A model generated the notes under the pieces. That model was not told the origin of the DNA, made no database searches, and worked only from the letters and a program-made list of their open reading frames with translations. This document shows, in pieces, positions 42,197 to 53,800 of a DNA stretch of 62,357 bases (the first letter of the stretch is position 1; every line of letters begins with the position of its first letter). The stretch lies in assembly GCA_030267965.1 (NCBI GenBank), contig BRYA01001448.1, positions 26,214 to 88,570 on the forward strand, written 5' to 3'. A program made the translations under genes and the position numbers. The stretch comes from Triparma columacea (lineage: Eukaryota > Sar > Bolidophyceae > Parmales > Triparmaceae).

Positions 42197-45100
42197 TCAG
42201 TTAATTCCTGCCTCCCGCATCTTCTTCCTTTGCATCAGTACCTCCTTCAGGATCTTGGCTCCTCCTTCCTCCTCTACCATTTTCTTGATATCCTTCCATT
42301 CCCCCCCCCTGAAGGTAACCTCCTCTTCGTTGTCCCCCTCCAAATTCTTTTCCTCCTTCCTCCTAGCTTCGTTCTGCAAGATCTTGGACACCATCCTCAT
42401 CCCCGTCGTGCTCTGTCTCCTGCTCCCCCTCTCACCCCCTTCTGACCCCATTATCTCCTCCATGCATTGGTCGACTAGGAACGTCTTGATCTCCTTGAAG
42501 GTGGGACGTTTGGTGGGATCGTCAAGCCAGCAGATCTCAATCAGCTGGGCCATCTTGCTGGGGACATTCAAATCATCGATCAGCGCATCCGACGGTCTCC
42601 AACTCTTGTTGCACATCAAGTGCGCAATCCTGTTATCGCTGACGTTATCGGTCCCCGCCGCTTTCTTGCCATTCCTCGCCTTCAACCTATCCATCACGTA
42701 CGCCTTCTTAAGCCACTTATTTAGGTGCTCCTGTTTCGTCGCGAAGCACACTAGCGTCAAGGCGTACGAGTAAACGTCCGCGGACGTGCTGTAGTGGTCG
42801 CCCCGTATGACCTCGGGGGCAACGTAGAAGGGGGTGCCGACCATGGTCATGGTCTTGCCGACGTCCGCCATGCGGGCCTCGCCGAAGTCGCTCACTTTCA
42901 CACCGAAGGTGTCGGTCACAAGGCAGTTGTCGGGCTTGATGTCGCGGTGGATTATGTTGGACACCTGGATGTTGTTCTTCGTGTCAAAGAAGGATATATT
43001 GTGTAAATACCCTATGCCCAGCGAGATGTCCTTGGCCCACTTGAAGAGTGGGTCCCCCCATGTAAGGTCCGGGGCCAGGCAGTCCGACGCAGTGCCCTTG
43101 TCACAGAACTCCAGCACCAGGGCCATGAGCTGCTTCTCCCAGCACGCCCCCACCATGAAGACAACGTTGGGGTGGTGCAGGTCGCTCATCAGGATTATCT
43201 CGTCCCTGAAACGGGAGAGGTTCTCGGCGTCGATGCTGCTCATTGTCTTTACGGCGACCTGCTGCCCCCTGTAGTCCGCGAGAAAAACTTCTCCGAACGA
43301 CCCCTTCCCGATCATCTTCACGGGCGTGACCTCGGAGGCCGGGATAATGAACTTGTCCAGCTCATCCCTTTCAGTGCTGGCTGCCTTGTTCTTATCCCTG
43401 TGCTCCTCGAAGTTCTTCCTGAACCCTGTGATCTCATTGTCTATCATGTCCTTCTCGTGCTGATCGTACTCCTTCAAAAGAGTGAGCTCGGCCTCGAGCG
43501 TGGAGATCCTGCGCCTCATCCCTTCCTCCTCCTTCTCCTTGAAGACGTAGAACGCGACAAAAAGAGCCAGTAGACCGGCCAAGGAACCTAGGACGATCTC
43601 GACTTTCACCCCCCCTCCCCCCCCAATGCTTATAATGTTACCCTCCTTCTGAGCGGGCGGAGTATTCAGTCCAGAGGCGTACCTGAAGTCAACGCAGCCG
43701 AAGCAGTCAGGGTTGAAATGGAAGGGCTTGGCCCTGGCGTTGTTCCAGTCTCCGACCTTGGTGAGGGTCAATGTCTGGTTGGTCGGTTCGAATATGAGCT
43801 GGCTGATCTCGAATGAGGTAGAGGAGGGCGTTCGGGAACCTATGACGACCAAGATGTGCGGATTTTGGGGTTAGCGTTCAATTTTTCAGCTGTGAGCTGC
43901 TCGCCACACTTGCCGCCCTCCCTTTCACCCCCTCAACGCCCACTTCCCCTCACCTGTGTCCTCGTCAAATATCACATTGCCGCTCCATCCCTCAAATGTC
44001 ACGCTCATCATTCCTGATAACAACATGTTGGCGAATTCGGTCATCTCTTCGTCGCCTGAAGCGTCAATTTTGAAGTTCGCGCCGTTTTCCGCCCAGGCCT
44101 TGCAGGCGCCGAGGCCTATTTGGATTGTCGCGTCGTAGAAGAAACCCTCGTACGCTGAGAGTGCAGAGTTTTTGAAGAAGTTGCTACTGTATTCGCTCAA
44201 GTCCGTCCCCGCGGGGACCGGGCTGGTGGTGCCGTCCATATTCTTACCCCCCCCATCAGCAATGTACTTGACCCCATCGGCAGTTCTCGTGAGAGCTTTC
44301 TTGCTCAACTCCCTCTGAAAGTCGCTGTCGTCGTCCAACTTTGCCCAAGCTTCCACAAACCGGTCGTAAAGCGTGTCTCCGCTCTTCGTGTCCACACCTT
44401 GCGTGGCCACGACCCTAAAGACCCCGTCAAGGGCAGCGGCAATTTCTTCACAGTCATCATCTACGCATCCACTACCTCCCACAGCCCTCTCCGAGAGATC
44501 CCCGTCGTTTAAACCGTCCGTGAAAACCCAGACGTTGTCAGCTCCCGCAGCATTGTTTCTGATGGCGTCCCTCATAACGTTGTCCAAGTCGGCATCAAAC
44601 AATATAGCGACCCAAGCGTTCACCTCGCCATTTGACGTATCGACAATATCGGTCACGGAGGTTATTAAGTCGGTTCCCGACACGAACGGTGACGTGAAAG
44701 CTTCCATTTCATTCGCCTCAGCAGCATTGATTATGCCATTCTTGAAAGCGATGCCGTAAGCATCGTTTATATAGACGCACCCGACCTTCGTGAAGCCTCG
44801 GTCCTTCAAAAACACAACTATCGCCTCTGACACTGCAGAATCGGGAGGTATAGTGCGCGTGAAGTAGGGATACTGCGTGCCGTCGTCAAGCTGCCGTGGG
44901 AGAAATGAGAGGGAGGTTAGGTTTTCGTTACAATGATGGGTTAGTCGAGGCAAGTCAAGGCGATTCTACGGGAAGAGCACGTAAAACCGAGAACAAAGAG
45001 CCGCTGTGACCAGGACACCACGCCACTCCTCACCTCATCACTGGTTGCACTGCCCGAGGTGAGAATGATCTTGTCAAGCTTCCCTAGAAAGCTCAGCGTC

Positions 45101-45492
45101 TTGGTTCGCGAGGACCATATATCCGTGTTCATAACCTTCGCAGGGTGGTCGTGCTTGAGGAGAGTGGCCTCCCTGTACGCCTGAATTGCCCCAACTTGGG
45201 TCTTTCCAATATCGAAAAAGCTATAGTTCAGCTGTATATTGCAGCCGTCCATGTAATCCATGCTCGTAATCTCGCTAACGAAGGTATCATCCCGCTGATT
45301 GAAATGATGCGCCCCCCAAAGCATTGCCGCTTGCCTCTCAAGAGGACTCAGCCCTCTTGTTTGTTGCCCGACCTCCTTCGTTTGATCAGTATAGATCATG
45401 AGGCCCGCTACGTCTAAAACCTCCTCCGAGGAGACAAGCAAGTAAGGCCCAAAAACAGCGAACACGCAGAAAGCGCACCAAAAGCGCCTCAT
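42197..45492 (-). CDS. Receptor kinase: ANF/PBP1-like ectodomain, TM helix, coiled coil, TKL-like kinase
   Basis: Exons 45492-45034, 44890-43954 and 43839-42197 join in frame (1012 residues). A signal peptide (MRRFWCAFCVFAVFGPYLLV) precedes a periplasmic-binding-protein type 1 ectodomain (DVAGLMIYTDQTK, RQAAMLWGAHHFNQRD, YPYFTRTIPPDSAVSEAIVV, VGCVYINDAYGIAFKNGI). A membrane helix lies at about 545-566 (EIVLGSLAGLLALFVAFYVF). A coiled coil follows, then a complete kinase: GKGSFGEVFLADY, VAVKTM, HRDIKPDN (about 764), VSDFGEA (about 782) and YVAPEV, ending RPTFKEIKTFL. In animals this ectodomain couples to guanylate cyclase or channels. Here it is joined to a TKL-like Ser/Thr kinase, so it should turn an extracellular small ligand into phosphorylation at the plasma membrane. 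The ligand is unknown. Confidence 0.9.
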
Positions 45493-45796
45493 ATTACTAA
45501 GTAAGAAAACGGTTAAAGTTTGGTTTGGGGGGGGGGTTACAATCCGAAACAAAGGATTCTGTCGCTTACAATATATGAGGGTTTGGTGGTTAATCCAGGG
45601 TAGGACTTACTGCCATTACCCCGGCTGGTATTATATACGCTAGGTTGTCATATCGGGTAATGCAAAAACCGTAACCCTAAAGATTCTTGAAAAAGTTTTC
45701 TTTCATCCTCAACCACAACCCCCCCCCCCCCCAAACCCTTAACCCCAAAAGCCCAAAGCCCAAAACCTAAAGCCAAGCCCAAAGCCCGAAACCTTC
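45493..45796. promoter_or_regulatory. Head-to-tail spacer: receptor kinase promoter and PH-DnaJ-PDZ 3' end
   Basis: About 300 bp. It has a G-run (45529-45537), a C-run (45720-45732) and a degenerate AAAGCCC/AAAACC-rich stretch (45734-45795) ahead of the upstream gene's stop. No gene is seen. Confidence 0.45.
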
Positions 45797-47964
45797 CTAC
45801 ACGTTCCTGCTCCCGTATACCCTCCCCGTGGCCCCCGGGCGGAGGATGCCTCCCTTGACGAGATCGTTCTGGTTTGGCCTGTACTTGAGCTTCTGGTTGA
45901 GTTTGCTCTTCATGATCTTCGCCTGAGCGTTGGCCATCCCCGGTGCCTTCTTCCTCATGACGCCCTTGGCCGCCAAATGCTCCCTGTTCTGCCGGGACTT
46001 GGGGTTGAGCTTGCTGGCCAAGCTTGCCCTCCTCGCTCCAATGATGCGCTTGTTTTCGTCCCCCCCTGACTTGCCAAGATTGAGGAGGCCCTTGTTGGCG
46101 AGCCTCGCCTCGAGCCTCTTGAGCTTGTCCTCTGCGGACTCTCCCTCTCTTTCCCACTTGCGGAGCATGTTCCCGGTAGGGTCCGTGGCGGCCACGGACG
46201 CAATAGCCTTCTCTCGGCTCTCCTTGAGCGTCTTCGCTGACGTCTGGGGAGGCAAACGGGACTCAGGGGCGACGGGCTCGACGTTGGCCTTGACGCGCGC
46301 TTCATGGTACTCTTCGGTGCTCAGCAGCACCCTCTGGAACTCAACCTCTGCGTGCTGCGCCCTATCCGCGCTGTCCTTTGCACTCAACTCCGCCGCCTCG
46401 ACCTGCCTCTTGAGGGACCCGAGGGTAGCCTCCGCCAGCACCAGTTTCTCCCTCGTCTCGGTGAGTTCGATCTCGAGGTCCATGTTATGGGTTTGGAGCT
46501 CCTGGATCTTGAGGGCCATTGCTTCGGTGTCATCCCTGAATACCTGCTTTCCTATGGTACTGACTCTGCTTTGTCTCGTGACCGGGACAGTTTCCCCGTC
46601 TGGCTTCTCGTTGGGGTAGGGGTCGGGTGGCATAGGCACAAACACCGGATCCGCCCCCTGTTCCGCATCCGGCGCAGCCTCGTCCTGGGGAGGCTCGGGA
46701 ACCATGGGGGCGGAATCCCAAGGGTTCTCGTCCTCATTATTCAGGTCGGGCTTGTCTTCGCGGATCTCGGACCCGTCTAGATTCACCTTACGCGAAAATG
46801 TGAGCTTAACATTCCCGCCGATCGGAACACGGAAGTTATTCAACCTAACAATCACCCTGGTCAATGGCCAGCCCTTGATGTTGTCATCCCCAATGCCGAT
46901 GACAACGTCCTTGGCCTTGAGCTTGAAATCCGGGGGCTCCGTTTCGCCCACGACATTCAAACCTTTCAGGACCTCCTTGACCACAATGTCTCCACTCTTG
47001 GGGTCCTCGACGACTACCATTCCGAAGCCGACCCCGGGCTCCCCCTTCCTTATTGTCGCCTTCATCTGCACGTGCTTGTACTTCTTCGCGTCCTCCTCTT
47101 CCTCCATCGTGGACGTGATGATCTCGTAGGCATCGGTCACTAACTTAAATTGATCAGGGTCGCCCCCCTTGTCGGGATGAGCTCTGAGGGCCGCCTTCTT
47201 GTAGGCCCGATCAATCTGCTTGATGGTCGGCTTGTCGTCTGGGTTCAACTTGAGCGCGGCCCAGTACTGTGTGAGGTCGACTTTACCCTTGATCTACAAC
47301 GAGCGAAGTGAGCGGCGGAAAGGGTTGCGTTAGAGAGGATTTTTTTGGGGGAGTTGACTGGTGGGGGGGAGGGTTCCGCAGGACCTCATCACTCACCTCC
47401 CCATTCTTAATCTTCGAGGCCTTCTCAATTGACTCAAGCCAGACGTATTTCTCATTCTCGTTCTCAGCGCTCATGTACACAGGGCGGCGATTCTCGTGAC
47501 GAATGACCCAGCAGAACCTCTTCTTTGCGTGGGCAACATTGACGTGTCCAACACCCTGAAGGGGGATCTTCCCCTTCTCGTTGAAGGGTTTCCCAGACTT
47601 TTGGTCGAATCCTTCGTAATATGTCATCATATTACCGTCGATAACGAACCAGCGCCTCTTCCATGATCTTCGGCTGATGAACGATGTGCCCTCCCCCCTA
47701 GCTTTCTTCCAAAGGAAGCCCTGAGACGCAAGAGGCGGGGGTGAGTTAGGACGGTGAAATAGTTAGGAGTAATTTACTTGAACATTTGACTCGGCAGTGA
47801 AGGTTCTTCATGCCAAAAGGCAATAACCGCCGAAGCAGTTATCGGCATGGTGAGGTCTCTTTTTGGTTCCAACTTGGGTTTGATAGAGGTTTGCGAGAGG
47901 GGCGAAGGATCTTCAAAACACGAGCACGATAGCTGCTAGTTGTCATAGCCAAACTTACTTCCAT
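45797..47964 (-). CDS. PH-DnaJ-PDZ multidomain protein
   Basis: Exons 47964-47959 (only ATGGAA), 47720-47397 and 47293-45797 give 608 residues. The micro-exon plus exon 2 restores a normal PH start, MEGFLWKKARGEG, followed by WKRRWFVIDGNMMTYYEGFD and the C-terminal PH Trp (KYVWLESIEKAS). Exon 3 has a J-domain (YWAALKLNPDDKPTIKQIDR, then YKKAALRAHPDKGGDPDQFK with the HPD motif) and a PDZ-like domain (GVGFGMVVVEDPKSGDIVV.., KAKDVVIGIGDDNIKGWPLT). A coiled coil and a basic C-terminus follow (LNPKSRQNREHLAAKGVMRK). The combination suggests a membrane-phosphoinositide-bound co-chaperone or scaffold that recruits Hsp70. I know of no named protein with this order. The minus-strand start lies about 100 bp from the divergent MKK start. 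Confidence 0.85.
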
Positions 47965-48062
47965 TGTTAATAAAAGATCTTGTAAGGCCGCAAATCCCAG
48001 CAGAAGGGCAAGAAGTCAAGAAAACCAGGGGAAAAGGAGAGTGGTTTGTTTTGAGAAAAGCT

Positions 48063-50720
48063 ATGCCACCCCCACCTCCCAGGCGACCACCGCCTTCCAT
48101 GGCCGACCCATTGGCATCTGATTCGGACAAATGCAAGTCCGGGATGCCCCGAAAGTTATCCAGGGGAGAAATTACCAGCCAGGAGCCAAAGCCTTCGGGG
48201 AGAGGGAATTCAGAAAAACCATCTTGGGACGACTCGTTCTACGCTGCGAGGGGACCCCCCCCCAAGAAGCCCCTCCCAAAGCCCGAGACTTATAGGTCAA
48301 TCCACGGGGGGAGCGTGAGATCTTCAAATTATGGATCAAACTCAAACTCAAGGCCGTCCTCGCAGTCTTCATCGAACGGTGGAGGGAGCAGGCCAGGCTC
48401 GTCCTCGAGGCCGGGGTCGAGGGGGAGCAAGGAGAAGCCACCCCACATGCCTTGGCTTACACAGGAAGCAAAAAGCAGCATAGACAACACCCCTCCTTTC
48501 TCTCATAGAAGTGGCGGAGGAGGTGAGGGGTGGGGAAGGAGGGGGTGGGGGGATGAGGTGCCGAGAGGCGAAAGACTAACCCAAAACACTCAACCCACAG
48601 GTCCAAGGGGCAACCCTCGTCCTCCTCCAACACGCCCCCCACCAAGACCACCGCCAGAGGATCCAACCAGACCCTACAATTCTGCGCCGAACCTCGTGTC
48701 CCAAAACAAACTCGTCAACATACAGAAACTTGCAGCCCAACATCTGGTGAGAATGGCATCGCAAAATAAACTTCAACCTCAGTCATCAAGACGACCCTCC
48801 CAGCCCCCTCCACCTCGTAAAGTACCATCCACAGAAACGAAGGAAGAAGAGAGCAAATGGGATGGTGGATATAGTGGCGGCGACGATGACATCAACAGCG
48901 ACGGGGATTTGTACGGGGACGAAAAACTAACCGCCCAGGATGACTCCGACAACGATTCGGACTATAGTTTCTCAGTGGAGCCTCTGGCTCTTGATATCGG
49001 AGCGATCAACGACGAGGACGAGGCCATGCGAAAGAACGAGCCCGGGGACAATAGCGCCTCTTTTCATCTCGACCAGTCATTTATTAGAATTGAAGGGGGC
49101 TTTGAAATTAGGAACACCGGCCTGCAAAGGACGCCCAAGGTGGCGGGAGGGGGGGGAGGGGCTGGCGGAGGGGATAGGGGGAGGGGATTGGCATCGGGGG
49201 GGAGTAGGTAAGTAGTAGAGCAGCGGCGACCCTAAACAAGTAAACAATCCTCTCACGAAAGTCATTCGCTCGTCACTTCCCTCATGGCAATCTCAGCAGC
49301 AACGGAACGGCCAACCACGCCAAGGATTCGCTAGTCGCACTTTCTGTGTTGGGGAGGGGGTCCAGCGGCGTAGTGAGGAAATCCCTCCACGTGCCGACTC
49401 TCGTCCTCGTGGCGCAAAAAGAAATTATGATATTTGACGAGGACAAGAGACACCAGATGGTGAGGGAGCTCAAGGCACTTTACAACAACCTAGTTCCTCT
49501 CACTGCCCCCACTGTCGGGGAAGAAAAGTCGGATCGCGGAGAGAGCGGCGGGAGGAGGTCAGTTGGCCCTCCCTGCCCCCACATAGTCTCGCTGTATGAT
49601 GCCTTCATGGACAAGAAGAACCAGTCAGTGAACCTCCTGTTAGAGTACATGGACGGAGGGAGCTTGCAAGACATTGTCGACACGGGAGGATGCGACTGCG
49701 AGCCCGTATTGGCGAACATTAGCGCGCGCGTGCTCAGCGGGCTCGCCTTCCTGCACAAAAATAGACAAATTCATAGGGACATCAAGCCCTCCAACCTCCT
49801 CATCAACCACCACGGTAACGTTAAGATCAGCGATCTAGGCATCGTGAAGGACCTCAACGACGAGAACACCGCAGCCGAAACCTTTACTGGCACTTTCACT
49901 TACATGTCACCCGAGAGAATATCAGGGGGCAAGTATGGATACAGCAGCGACATCTGGAGGTGAGGCGGGGAGCGAGGAGCGAAAAGTGGATTTCGTAAAA
50001 AGGGCCTTACAGCCAACCTCCTTTCGCCCCCTCTCTTCCCTCCCCTTACACACACGCACCTTCCGCTTTCGCTTCGCCCATGGCAGCCTGGGCCTCAGCG
50101 TAATGACGGTTGCTTTGGGAAAGTTCCCTTTCGAGGAGGCGGCTCGGGGGGGCTACTGGTGCTTGCTGCAGGCCCTCAAGGACCAGGACGTCCAGACCTT
50201 GCACGACCTGGCTGGGGAGGAAGCTTTTAGCGAAGTCTTCCAGAGCTTCCTTGACCTTTGCCTGAAGAAGGACCCGAAGGAGAGGCCTTCGGCCGAGGAG
50301 CTCCTTAAGCACCCTTTTGTGAGGGACGTCGACCTCTCATCTGGCTGCGACGGGGACGCGTCGCTGGAGGGGGAAGGCAGCGAAACGGCTAGGAACGAGA
50401 TGGAGGACATCGTGGGGGCAGTCGTGCAGTTCTACAGGAAGCTCTGGGTGAAGCAGAGCGAGGGAGACGTTGCGCTTACGGTGCCGAACTTCAACAAGCC
50501 GAAACTCCAGAGGCTCGGGAACCAGATAGGGCTGAACGTGCAGCTGGTGCAGAGGAAAATGAGGGGCCTGCTCAAGGTGCTCAAGGGCGAACTCAAGGGG
50601 GTCCACTCCCTCGACTCGGCAAGGGACAGACAAGATGGAGAAGGCTCAGAGCACGCCTCGAGTGCATATTCAAGTCGAGGGGGGGGGAGCAAGGCTTGGG
50701 GGGGGTCACACGCAGTATGA
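48063..50720 (+). CDS. MAP kinase kinase (MKK/MEK-type) with long disordered N-terminus
   Basis: Exons 48063-49207, 49297-49959 and 50087-50720 give 813 residues. The first 380 residues are Pro/Ser/Gly-rich and disordered. The kinase has a Gly-rich loop (LGRGSSGVVRKS), VAQKEIMI (Lys), LLLEYMDGGSLQDIV, HRDIKPSNLL (about 541), VKISDLGIVK (DLG in place of DFG), the MKK signature TGTFTYMSPERI, and SLGLSVMTVALGKFPFEEAA, typical of MAP2Ks. After the kinase a helical C-terminal region follows (MEDIVGAVVQFYRKLWVKQS). It would phosphorylate the TxY loop of a MAP kinase. The acceptor of exon 2 is a CAGCAG tandem, allowing one-residue variants. An upstream open frame from TTG at 47964 exists but no ATG before 48063. 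Confidence 0.9.
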
Positions 50721-50813
50721 CTTATTTGTCGGGTTTACATTGTAGTTATGAAGTACAAAAATTAAGCTCTATTTGTTGTCGCTGCCTTTACAACCCCCTC
50801 GCCCGGGTCCCTC

Positions 50814-53800
50814 CTAAGCCGCGATCCCGACGCAGCACATTTGGTACTCGTCGTACCACTTCGTGCTCCAGTTGCTCAGGCTTTGGTTGATGAGCCCGTC
50901 CACGTACCTCACGACTCCCCCCTCGTTTACTAGGTCGGGCCTGAACCTTTCTCTGAGGGCCGCGATGGCGGCCTGGGGTCGACGCCGGAAGCACCCGAGG
51001 TCTTCGTTCCCGATGCTCAGCATTTCAACGAGCAATATGATTTCCTCCCTGCCGTGCGAGAGAAGAGCAGTGTGTCAGTGAAGGTTTTCCACAAATTCTT
51101 CTCCCCCCTCCCTTTCACGTCAACCTCCCCGTCAGCTCTCACCTCCTCTTCCTGAGCTCCAGGAACGCTCTCGCTGTCAACCTCCTGAACCTGCGGAAGC
51201 TTGACGACCTAGATCCTCCCATGAGCTGCACGAATTCGCTCGTGAGTTTGAAAGGCGCAGCCTCAAAGTTAAGGTTCTTCCCCGGGCTGCTCATGAAGAC
51301 GAACCCCCAGTCAATGTGAACGATGTGGCCCTCGTTGTCGAGGAGGATATTCCCGTTGTGCCGGTCCTTTATTTGGAGCAGGTAGCAGACGACGGCGTAC
51401 CCAGCCATGGAGGAGACAAAGTTCCTGTTGATATTTTGAGATATGGCGCGTAAGAAATTCACCCGTCAACCCCCCCCGGCCCTGGCACACCTGCACTCAC
51501 CTCCTCGCCTTTTTGTATCCGTTGCTGCTCTTAACTCCCTTCCCAAAGTGCCTAATGAAAAAGTCGTCGAGCGTCGTGAAGCTCGGGTCCCTCCTCTTCA
51601 AGCTATCAATGCTGACCGTATCAGGGACCGCCTCAATAAGTCCCCCCGTCCCCCCCAGCTGCGTCGCGATTATGTCGTACGCCCGTACGTACACCGGGCA
51701 CCCGGACTCCTTGAGGATGTTGGCCATGGCCGCGATTATCTGGCTTACCATCTGCTCCTGCCTGAGGTCGTCGAATGACTTAACGATGATCGGGACGAGC
51801 CTCCATCCCTTCAGGTGCCCATATGCGCTCTCCGCTCTTATCCTGGCCTCCTTCTCATGCCATGACTCGGAGAAGAGGAGGGGCTCCGGCTCCTGGTCGC
51901 TCTCGAGGTCACCGTCGGCGTCAGTCTCGGTCTCGGAGTGGTTAATAGAGTGGTCCAGTGACTGCGAGCGAGGAGCAAACAGGACGAACGGGGGGGAGTC
52001 AATAAAGTAATAAAAAAAGTTTCTTACAGTCGGAAGCCTCACCTCCACAGAAGGGGACTGGTTGTTTCTCGTCCACTGCCCTTCACTGTTGCTCGGGAGT
52101 CCCTCCAAGTTTCCCTTGGTGATCCTAGATGGCGTCTGCAGTTCCTTATTCGTCGCTCCCACATTCCTCATTGCTTCCCCAATCTCATTCATTGTCCTAT
52201 TCTTCCCAACCGCACCTTTATCATTAAAGAGAAGGGCGTCATCGATGAGGCAGTCTGTGAGTCCTGGGAACCTTCCCGCCGTCCTCGTCTCCTCTACGGG
52301 CTGGCCCGGGTTTCTTATCGAGAAGGTCTCCCACTGCCCCATGTCCACGTTATTGTTGCTGCTGCCTGACTTGTTGAGGGAGCCGGCGGACTTTACCGAA
52401 GCCATGGAGGAGTCCCTTTCAAGGGACGGGGCGGAGGAAGACCTGGACGTTCGGTCGTAGGTTGGGGTATCGAGTGGGCTTGGTGGGGCGAGCTGGGGGG
52501 CCGACGCGTGGGGCGTTGACGTCGGGGCTGGGGCCCCAGAGGAGGAGGGACGCTTAGAGGGGGAGGGGGGAAGGATGTTGGCAGTGAGGTTCTCTAGGTT
52601 TCCCTCGAGTTCGGATTTAAGTTTTATGAGGTCGTTCTTCCGTTTCTTCAACCACATTTGAACACCAGTTGGGATGACGCTATTATCTTCCGAATTTGCT
52701 TTTAGGCTGCTGCAATGGTAGGGAGGGGGAGAAGCGACGAGACCGAACTTCACGTTAGCACAATATTAGGTCATCCCAGCTCTCTTCTATGCCCCATATA
52801 TTTCCCTCCCCCCCATCACTCTTTATCTCACCTCGACCTTTCCTTCCCGTTGGTTCCCCCTCCCCCCCATTCCTCCCCTCCCTTAGACTCCACAATCTCC
52901 AATACCACCAGGTAAGGGCACCTCTCCTTCGTGCTGAACACGACGCTCTCGTTCCCGTGAACCCCCACTACACTGTGAAGCCCATCACCCTCAGCCGAGG
53001 AGGAGGAGGCAGAGCTTGAGGACCCGTGCTGCCGGAGGAAGGTAACCTGGAGGGGTAGGTAGAGGTAGTTTGAGGGGAGGAAGGTTTGTGATATTTTAGA
53101 CAGCCCGTCACGGAGAGAATCACCCCTGTCGTAACCGACCACGTGACGGAGGCTGTCAGAGAGGGCAGTCAGCGCCTCTGTGAAGTTAACGAGCTCGTGG
53201 AAGTGGGAGGGATCGTCGGACTTGAAGGGGGAGGTTGTATGGAAGGGGGAGAAGGTGCTGGGGGAAGTGGGGGGAGCAACATTGTTACGGAGGATAGAAG
53301 GGGGGCCTATCATAAAGAGGTGGAGTGGGCGTTGACGTGGAGAGGAGAAGGATGGGAAGAGGAGAAGCGATGGTCAAGGAGGTTAGTTAATTAGTGTGTG
53401 CGGCAGTTACTGAAAGTAGCTCCTCTCATCTATAATTGCAATGGTCGCAACTTTGATCGCAACCATGATTGTAACCGCATCCGCCTTCGCTCACCTTCCG
53501 GTGTAGTATCCTGAATTTCCCCCTCCTCGTATCTTTCCGTATAGCTATCCTCCCCCTCTCCTTCCCCCTCGCTCTCCACCACGACCTCTGCGTTCCCCTC
53601 CCCCCCTCCCCCCTCCTCACCCCCTGCCCCCCTGGTCTTCCTTTTAAGTAACTCTCCAATAATCTCAACGCTAACCCCACCCTTTCTACCTATCTCCCCC
53701 ATAAGCACCCTAGTAGGGTCGGGGGGATCAGAGGTAGGGTCGAAGGGACAGAAGGCTAGTATAAACCAAACCATACGGTGAGCGAAACGGGCGGAACGGG

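Noticed and set aside
47964..48062. N-terminal extension of the MKK from TTG 47964
   Set aside because: No ATG in it, and the same bases on the other strand form the ATG exon of the divergent PH-DnaJ-PDZ gene.
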